This document shows positions 56,158 through 64,000 of a stretch of DNA of 64,000 nucleotides, one piece after another. Below the pieces are notes generated by a model. That model worked only from the letters and a program-made list of their open reading frames with translations, ran no database searches and was not told the origin of the DNA. Made by a program: the position numbers and the translations under genes. Source of the DNA: Cryptomeria japonica (lineage: Eukaryota; Streptophyta; Pinopsida; Cupressales; Cupressaceae). How positions within the stretch are numbered: the stretch's first letter is position 1; each line of letters begins with the position of its first letter. Location: assembly GCF_030272615.1 (NCBI RefSeq), contig NC_081413.1, forward strand, positions 607,886,209-607,950,208, written 5' to 3'.

Positions 56158-56960
56158 TCAATCATCCCCTGTATCCTCAAACCAAGAAGTCCATCCAAGT
56201 GGACCCTCCATCCATTTCTGGGCTTTACCCCAATGGTTGGGGATTATCACATTCTCTGTCATAGTGATCACTGTCTCTACAATTGCAACTGGAATCATTG
56301 GCTCTTCCACTACAACTGGCTCTGCAACTGCAACTGGAATCACTGGCTTTTCCCTTCCTTCTCTCTTCCTCTTCTCTTCCAGTTTTGTGATGAAATTATT
56401 GAGACCAATTTCAAAGGGATTATTTTCCACCATTTGCCTGGACCATGTGAACCCATGTGAAATTTCCCAGGTGAAAACCATGGTCGCTCCATCCTGTAAC
56501 AAATTCTCAACCTTGTCCTTGGCTAGTCTCATAGTAACGGTTACCTGCCCAAAAACATTGTTGGTTATGAGTCTCCTAAGGGACTCAGTAAGCACTCTAG
56601 CTCTGCCACTGAAAACATTATCATTCCTATATTTCCAGATTAACTATAGAATATTACTGGGAAGGATATACCAAAAGACATTAGTATCTTCCCTAAGGTT
56701 AGAGACATAGGCCACTGCAATCTCCCAACTACTAACATTACAATCAATAGCTATGCCAAAAATGTTCCATACTTCTTTAGAAAATAAACAATAAAAAAAG
56801 ATATGCTTCACAGTTTCTGGAAGTCTGCATGAAGAGAAAATATTAGGGTATCCATTAGGTTTAAGGATGGGCAACTTATGTAGTAGTAGATGCCACACAA
56901 TGCATTTATTCTTAGGTTCCATAGGTTAACAAGGGTTTTCTTCCAATAAGATGATTCAAG
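56158..56960 (-). pseudogene. LINE ORF2 C-terminus: zf-RVT domain and tail
   Basis: Reads NKCIVWHLLLHKLPILK, then CRLPETVKHIFFYCLFSKEVW (split here for length), the zinc-binding reverse-transcriptase-associated domain (zf-RVT) found at the end of plant L1 ORF2. A Val/Pro/Glu-rich tail follows (56158-56595) with PVIPVAVAEPVVVEEPMIPV, a local repeat, ending WTSWFEDTGDD. The short VxEPxIPVA repeat is the only notable oddity. Confidence 0.75.
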
Positions 56961-57850
56961 GTAGATATTCCAATAGTTATTAAGGTAAGAAAGGATGTCT
57001 TCATTATCAACAAGCTAGCTATAGATAATTTTATCTTTAACACAAGGAAGGGGGTGCCATCAAGTCATTTGTAAAGGGTCGAAAGATCTTCAACAACATC
57101 ACAGATTTTAGGAAGTGAGAGGGCGACACATGCCTCTCTAAGAACAATGTAAGTCCTTCGTTGTAATTGGGGGACATCAAATCTTGAGAAAATTTCATTC
57201 CAGGATTCTAAATGTCCATCTTTTATAATGTCAATGAACCTCACAATCCCCTTTGCAACCCAAATCTTGGCCGAACATCCTTGTTATAATTCTAGTGGCT
57301 TACCATTATGAAATAGGTTCCACCATATAGACCTATCTCCACATATCTCATTCCCTTCTTTCACAATATTGTTATGAGAAATTAATTGTCTAACACTATC
57401 CCATGCTTTCCAGATTGACTAGAAGACAATTGATCTAGTTGTTTTAATAGGGAATTGTCCAACAACCAAGTCACCCAGTGAAAGATCCTTCCAAGCTAGA
57501 CTTTATTTTGGAATAGACTTAAAAATGTTATGTCTAACTAAGATCTTCCATGGTTCCTCTCCTTCTAGAGCTTTAAAGATCTATTTAGCTGCAAAAGAGA
57601 GTCCATGAATCCTTAGATACTTCAACCCAAGGCCCCCTTTATTTTTACTCTTAATGCACCATTCCCATCGAACCACATGTTTATTTTAGTTACCTTTCCC
57701 ATATGACCATAGAAAACCCCTAATCTACTTCTGAATATGGTTGAATTGATAGTTGTTGAACAACCAGGCTAAAGTATAGTAGATGTTATAAGAGGATAAT
57801 TTTTTTTGACAAACCTATACCCTCCTTGCCAATGATAAGTATTGTTTATT

Positions 57851-59228
57851 CTATTTACTTATTTTTCTATCAATCTTCTCCTTAATCCAATTCCACATTT
57901 GTTTGAGGTTTGGGGAAATGGCAAATGGTATGCCCAAGTACCTCACTAGAGAAGCTAAATTTTTCATCATTAGAGAAGCTAAATTTTCCTCTTCCATTTT
58001 AAGTAATATAGCAGTATCATCAACAAATTGAATATTTGATAAATCCTTCTGGTTAGGCAACATAATACCTTTAACCCTAGGTGAGAGGAGGTTGTCCATC
58101 ATAAGATAGTACATTGCATCTGCAGTAATGACAAAGATAGAAGATGCCAATGAACAACCTTGCCAAATGGATCTAGTAAGATCAAAGCTTTCAAAACTAC
58201 TCCCTTTAACCTCAACATAGGCTTTAGCATACTTCATCAGGGTCTTAACCATCAGACAAAAAGGCCCAGGGAATCCCAAACTTTCCAACATCATAAATAT
58301 GAAGTTCCATTCAATCCTATTGTAGGCTTTTTCAAAATCTATCAATAATAACATGAAACATTTTGCTTAGACTCCTTACCCCAATTCATTGCCTCCCAAC
58401 ATGTGAGCAGGTTTTCCAGAATATATCTTCCCTTCAAAATTCATGTTTGGGTAGGGTTCACTATCTTAGGAAGGACATCCTCCAATCTCCTAGCCAACAA
58501 CTTAGCTAGAATCTTATAGGACACATTTAATAATGTGATTGGTCTCCAATTTTTGATGAGAGATCTATCTTCATCTAGGTTGATCAGTCCACTATTGATC
58601 TCATTCCCTCTATATTTTTCTTGTAGAATTTAATACGCAACTTGTCAGGCCCCAGAGCCTTATCATTATTTAATGCGAGTATAGCATATTTTATCTCCTC
58701 CACAATTATTTCTTTACTCAACTTGTCGAAGTCCTCCTCTGTAATTTTATTTGGTATGAAGTTTCTAATTTTATCTTTGGCTCTTTTCTTTTCTTGCTCA
58801 TCATCTTTCAAGGTGAATAACTTACTATAAAACTGCATAAAGACTTTCAAATTGGTTAGTGATGTTTCTATCCCCTTCCCAAATATTGTCAATATTTTCT
58901 TTTGCTTCCTTACTTTTAAGTATCTGAAAAAATAGCTTAGATCCCTTATCCCCATGTTTTAGCCAATTCATTCTGGCCCTTGTCTTGAGCCCTTGAAATC
59001 TGATATTCTGTATTTTTTAAGAGCATCTTTGGCTTGACTCAGGGCCTCTTTGGCATCTACATTAGAGGGGTCTTTCTGAATGCACTCCTCAGCTTTAACA
59101 AGCCTATTATGCATCTTTATATCCACACACCTAATATCTTTAGCCTTATTTCTCCCCAAAGTTTGGAAGAGGCTCCTCCATCTCTTCACATTTTTATTCC
59201 ACCTATCTCTGACATTCTCAAATGTCAT
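57851..59228 (-). pseudogene. LINE ORF2 reverse transcriptase
   Basis: Synthesises DNA at the nicked target. On the minus strand from 59228: a region linking the endonuclease (MTFENVRDRWNKNVKRW), then ALNNDKALGPDKL (RT motif 1), LLIDFEKAYNRIEWNF, GCSLASSIFVITAD and the catalytic NIQFVDDTAIL (usual F/YADD) near 58010-58040. Several stops separate 58360-58590. No conserved active-site Asp is lost. Confidence 0.85.
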
Positions 59229-59332
59229 ATTCCATCTATTGAACTGCCTAATGATAAAAGTTGTTGGATAATATCTCCATCATATAGTAATCTTTCATTC
59301 AGGGAAAATGTCTCCCTTTTATTTTGGTACAC

Positions 59333-60151
59333 CTAAGAGGGCTTACATAAAGAGACGACTGTATGGATGGGGTGATGATCATAGAGGATATATGGGATAA
59401 CCTTCACACTGTGTCCATTATTGTCCTTTTTAAACTGCAATACATCCTTATTGGTGTAGAACCTATGCAATTTGCTATAAATTCTTCTAGCACCCTGTTG
59501 ATAATTACACCATGTAAACCAAATAATACTATTCCCATTCTTTCTACTAGCCATCAGGTCAAACACTCTTAGTTTACTAACTATTATATTCCAAAATAAT
59601 CTCTCTTCTCCTTTCCACTCAAACTTATTTACTCCCGCCTTATCTGAGGGGCTCTCTATCATGTTGAAGTCCCCCCTATAAACCAAGCAATGTCTTCCAT
59701 CTAAGCTATCCATCTCCAAAGATCAATTCTTTCTTTATGGTCATTAGATGCATAAATTGAACATATTCCAACTTCCTTCTCCTTGTTCTTTAAATACCAC
59801 CCACACCATCCTATTGTAGGGAGAGCACCCCCACCTAGTTACACACTTACTCCATTTATAACTAATCATAATAGTTGCTCCTCCCTTCCCTTTACTATGC
59901 TTAATAGTGTAGTAGTTTGCATCCCTCCAAATGCATTTCAAGTTAATGTCTAGTAAAAATTGAACCACCTTAATCTCTTGTACGAGGAGGATATCAACAT
60001 TCTTATTCATTCTTAAGAACCTCTTGACTACATATTTTCCATTTGGGGACTCTAAACCCCTAACATTCCATGAGATTAAATTCAAATCCACGACAGTTAA
60101 AGGGGGAGTATCCATGGGAGCCCTGGATGTTTTAAACACTTTATCAATCAT
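59333..60151 (-). pseudogene. LINE ORF2 AP-type endonuclease
   Basis: Nicks the target DNA. ATG 60151 opens MIDKVFKTSRAP, followed by LNLISWNVRGLESPNGKY, VDILLVQEIK (the metal-binding Glu), RDANYYTIKHSKGKGGATIM, then after a stop near 59744 RGDFNMIESPSDKAG, and IIWFTW and YDHHPIHTV (usual SDH at the C-terminal catalytic site). The order and motifs are those of the L1 endonuclease. Confidence 0.85.
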
Positions 60152-60165
60152 CTTTTAGAACCCCT

Positions 60166-62159
60166 TCTTTCTACCATGCTAGCAATAGAACAACTGGGTG
60201 CTCTCTTCTTCTTAAATTCAAACATTTGTCCAGCCCCAAGGGTGGAGGTACTACCCTTTTTGGCCTTGTTTTTTTCTTATTACCTACCCTTTCTTTGGTT
60301 TTCTTAGCTCCAAACTCCTTTTTGATTCATCAATTAAGACCTCATTGTTAAAACCTTTGAAAGGTACAATAGTCCAACTGCTCTTTACAATCCTCTGGGT
60401 TGCAATCTACAAAATAATCCATCTCGTGATTTGTAGTGCAATCCTCATAATCTCCACCTATAGGGATAGGCTCAGAGCCCTGACTATCAAAGTCAATTTC
60501 CTTGGTAGCCTCTTGACTAAGAGTAGAAGAGGCGGGGGGGGGGATTGGGGTCTTTTGCCACATTAGCATCTTGTTGAGACTCAGTGCATTTCGAGTTCTT
60601 GCTAACATCACTTTGAGTCTCCCTAATCTCTTAGTGAAGAGCATTGGGGACTTGATCCAAAATAGAAGAATGGATAATGGGGATCCGCTATCTACCATTC
60701 ATATTCAAATTGCAATCTAGGTCAAAGGCATCACTAACCATGATCCTAATCTCACCCCTAGTAGGGGAGATCATGAGGTCCTGATTTTCTTTAGTCCCAA
60801 TAGAGATAATCATTTCATTAATGTTAGTAGTCCTAGAGTTTATCTATGCTTCAATTCTTTTCCTGGTATTAGAGATACGTTTAAATTTTTCAAGTATAAG
60901 TTGTTGAGCATTTAGAGTCTTGTGCTTAGGGAGAGTGATTTGAGGCTCGGTATCCTTATCCATGTCAATCATGGAAGGACTGGTGGAGGTAGACCCAGCC
61001 TTTGGGAAAACAACTTTATTGACCACCTTACTCAGGTTGTCTAGTTCATCAATAAGAGAAATATTATGGCTAATCCCATAAGGCATTAGATCAGACATGA
61101 TGGGAATGTCCCCAGGTATTGCAGTGGCTGAATTAGGGTTACGTTTATAGGGGGGGGGGAATCTGGGGTTTTATGAAGTCTCATGGAATCAGTAATGGCA
61201 TCACCCTTCTCGTTAGGGTTAGTTTTAGTAATGGTATTACACTTCAAGAAAAAAAAATTCATCTTGTTTATTCTTTCTCAATAGAGGGAATTGCTTCTTT
61301 ATATGCCCTTATTTACTACACAAAAAGAAAACATTTATACCTCCCCAAAACTCTATGAGGCAGACAATTATTTCCTTTTCTAATTCCACTCTAATTTCTT
61401 TCAAGAGATCAAGCCTTGGTTTGATTGAAATTAACATTCTTGCATCCATGTGTGGTAGAGGGTTGGGGATTCATCCATGCTTAGAACATTTCCTATAAAT
61501 TCAAGGGTTTTAGGAACCAGATTTCACAAAACATGGGGTATGTTCTTTAGCATAACCCATCCAAGGCATGAAAGAGACACAATTTCATCATTGTTGGCCT
61601 CTGGTGTCCATCCAATGGCCCTAAAGAATCCATTTCCGATAGTCCAAAAATCTTTTTTAATGACCTCCTTCTGATTTTTAACATCCTTGAAGAAAATTAT
61701 AAAAAGTCCTCGCTAAATCATTCTACAAAAAGTAAATTGAAACCCTAATTTCTTCACCCATAGATTTTGCAACCAATTGTTCATATAGTTGGGGGAAGGC
61801 AGTTTGCTAGGGTCTAGAACTACAATGAATATAGCCATATCCCCAAGTCTGTCATTTTTGTTGTTTAAAGCTATGGTAATATCTGAATTAGGAACAACAA
61901 TGAGAGTAGTGTTAGAGGAGGCCTTACCTCGTCCTTCTCCATCATCATTGATCTCCTCAGATGATGTGGGATAAGAAACCACAAATTTAGCCCCATCCAG
62001 AGTGTTTTGGGCATCCACAATAATCTCTTTGAAAGATTTACCACATTCTTTGACAACATCAAGCGTACCATTGTTATTGACTCCAAAGGAGTCATTACCC
62101 ATAAAACTTGAGAGGGAATCCAACCACCACAGAAATATAGCATTCAATGTGGACAACAT
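60166..62159 (-). pseudogene. LINE ORF1 (nucleic-acid binding), broken
   Basis: Starts at ATG 62159 (MLSTLNAIFLWW). Contains the DUF4283-type region: FVVSYPTSS, then NWLQNLWVKKLGFQFTF (61713-61790), GWTPEA and WVMLKNIPHV (61540-61620). A damaged CCHC knuckle (FLCSK-GHIKKQ, near 61285-61325) and an acidic, low-complexity C-terminal third follow (60348-61098). ORF1 coats the LINE RNA. Interrupted by at least four stops. Confidence 0.75.
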
Positions 62160-62261
62160 GCCACTAGGGTAAGGCTGGCTTCACCCAAGCCGAGCGAGCG
62201 CTCACTCGTGAAGAGTCAACCTTCACATGAGGAAGATTACAGAAACCTTAGGTTGCAAAGC

Positions 62262-64000
62262 CTTAATGTAGTACCCCTCCTCGTTTGAACTTATTAGACT
62301 CATATTTTATTATTGTTTACTTTCAATGGATACATTACCATGATGTGTTATTCAAACTTATATGACATTATTTCATGCTTTATCTAGATATGAGATACAT
62401 AATTTATTTGCAGTATTTCAGTACTTGTGATTTATGGCATTTTATGGATTATTGCTATGTACTGACACTTTACTTTATCTATGCAATGTGAAATTATATG
62501 TTGTGTGTCTGCGAGTGTATTGGATGCAAGGGGACAATTTTCCTTCACTCACTCCGGTGAGACAGGGAACATCGTGATTCTTCTTCATCGGTGTGTATGC
62601 CATGTTTTCTATATTGTATATATGCATGTGTGGTTCGGTGATGCAGGATATTGCAGGTACAAGTACTGGGTAGGTATGGGGTATCGTCTCCACCCGGCTT
62701 CACAAGTCTGAGCGTGCCTTATATTGTCTGATGGGAGTGGAGGAGGTAATAGTTGACCCTATTTTAACCAGTTACACTCTTGTGAGTGTCGTCAGTTGGT
62801 CGTCCTGTCAGTTTGTTCGGCCTTCATGTATTGTTGTTTGACTTTTTCTGAGTCTTTGTTTGGGGTTTGTTCAGTTTGTGTGTTTTAGTGGATTTAATTA
62901 ATTAATTAAATTTATGGAGTTACCTCATAGTTAGTATTTTTGAATTATGTATTTTATGCATTGAGATTATAAATTTAATTAATTAAAAGAAGTTATTAAA
63001 TTAAGTTGCAAGCTGCATGATATTAGAAATATATTTTATTTAAATTTTAGTGAAAAATAAATTAGATTAATTTTATTTATTGTTTCCTAGAATTTTAAAT
63101 AAATAAAAGAATAAAAGAATAAATAAATAACTAAATGAATAAAAGAATAAATTAGAATTAAAGTATTGCTTTAATTCCTTTTTTAGGAAATTAATTAATT
63201 TGCATGAGAAAAGAAAAGAAAAGAAAAAATGATTTTTGCTTATTGCATGTTAATTTATTCCTTTGTTAGGAATTAGAAAAGAAAAATAAAATTGCTTTTA
63301 ATTACTAAAATTAAATATTAAGGTTTTTGGGAAAAATATATGCAACCTAGAATTTTAGTTTAAAAAGAGAAGATATATTTTTATTTTTTGGGAAGTCACG
63401 AGAAAGAGGCAGAGATTTTGGTGAAGAAAAAAATTATTTGGAAGCTTGTTGAAGGATTGAATCTCTCCTACAAAGTTCTTCCAGGAAAGCTATACCAGGT
63501 TGGGTGGCTTCTTCTGGTTGTTTTTAAAGAAAATATTTCTATTTCTTCCCTCATTCTTAATATGTGTGTGTTAAAATATTTGTCAAATCCAAAATTCTTT
63601 CTGGTTATTTCTTGTTCTTGGCTAAAGTCCATTCCTGAAATTAGTTTCTAGTTTATGGAAAGAAGTTATTTCCTGGGTGTTTGTAGATTAAAATTTTGAG
63701 AAAATTGGGAAAAGTTAACATGGCAAATTTTGCCAAGATTTTTATTGTGCATGAAAATTGCAAGATTTGGGAGAAATGGGATTTACCACATAAAATATTC
63801 CCTCTTGTTTGATTTTTGTTTCGATATTTGGCTATGGAAGTCCTTTTTAATATTTGTGTATCTCTGTGTAATTATTTAGTTACTATGGTAATAAGTTTAA
63901 TTTCAATTAAATTTATTGGGTTATTAAAGTTATGGGGAAATTGTTTTATTTAATTATTTATGGGGAAAATTGTATTAAATAAATTTTATTGGAAAATGAA
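62262..64000. repeat. Long LTR-like sequence, cut by the window end
   Basis: Begins near tgtagtacccctcctcg directly after the LINE leader. It has an AT-rich middle (aattaattaattaaattt at 62895-62915, many a/t runs to 63310), a cluster of cacccggcttcacaagtctg-type phrases at 62690-62710 and no coding sequence. The start and composition resemble the left end of insertion G (22788). Whether it is one LTR cannot be shown without the sequence to the right. Confidence 0.35.

Larger units (their letters stand above)
55940..62261 (-). mobile_element. L1-type LINE, near full length, dead
   Basis: On the minus strand: a short GC-rich leader (62160-62261), ORF1 with a DUF4283-like region and zinc knuckle, ORF2 with apurinic endonuclease, reverse transcriptase and zf-RVT domains, and a ~200 bp T/A-rich 3' tail. 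Such a complete order over 6.3 kb is that of plant L1 elements. Many stops and a few frameshifts throughout. Neither the exact 3' end nor a target duplication could be fixed. Confidence 0.85.

Overview
This window looks like intergenic DNA of a very large plant nuclear genome, most likely a gymnosperm (conifer-type). There are no bacterial-style operons, the DNA is AT-rich, and almost everything recognisable is a nested, decaying retroelement. These include copia and gypsy LTR elements, an L1-type LINE, tRNA-derived SINEs and a possible Penelope-like remnant. Only one convincing host gene was found: a three-exon Yippee-like (YPEL) zinc-binding protein gene at 37672-41533 (+), with a 3.3 kb first intron. 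The conifer assignment is an inference from this architecture, not a direct identification.

Layout. 1-6666: minus-strand Ty1/copia element A with 1.5 kb LTRs that differ by about 2 percent; its left LTR runs off the window. 6992-7810: a decayed copia-type LTR piece. 7824-13770: gypsy-like element F, with a gag-like frame and two tandem arrays but no pol. Other copies of its LTR family lie at 29197-30433 and, more diverged, near 31350-31960. 14150-15770: a minus-strand plant-mobile-domain (MAIN-type) pseudogene. 16260-28744: copia-LTR-bounded element B with a perfect 5 bp target duplication. It has a gag with four zinc knuckles and a 1,056-codon frame of unknown function where pol should be. 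Its 3' LTR is split by a 5.7 kb insertion (22788-28465), which has its own 5 bp duplication.

32616-32936: a 295 bp insert flanked by a perfect 13 bp direct repeat. It holds two 95 bp tandem units, each with a hammerhead-ribozyme-like core, plus an inverted partial copy. This is the arrangement known for Penelope-like elements and is the most interesting signal here. 33000-43400: the YPEL gene and its flanks, with a duplicated upstream sequence and an intronic SINE and inverted repeat.

43399-44404: a probable solo copia LTR. 47700-53050: a minus-strand gypsy pol remnant whose integrase is split by a small non-coding LTR element (D, 48371-51901). The 5' LTR of D in turn carries a LINE 3'-end fragment and a complete SINE, both with target duplications. 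53100-53765: a copia gag-protease scrap. 55940-62261: a nearly full-length but dead L1-type LINE on the minus strand. 62262-64000: the start of another long LTR-like sequence.

The elements do not cooperate as a pathway. The coherent story is layered insertion and decay. Internal stops in the long frames are almost all explicable as C-to-T changes at CAG or CGA codons, which suggests that methylated, silenced copies decay mainly by deamination. Element boundaries, splice sites and counts were worked out by reading the sequence and were not computed.
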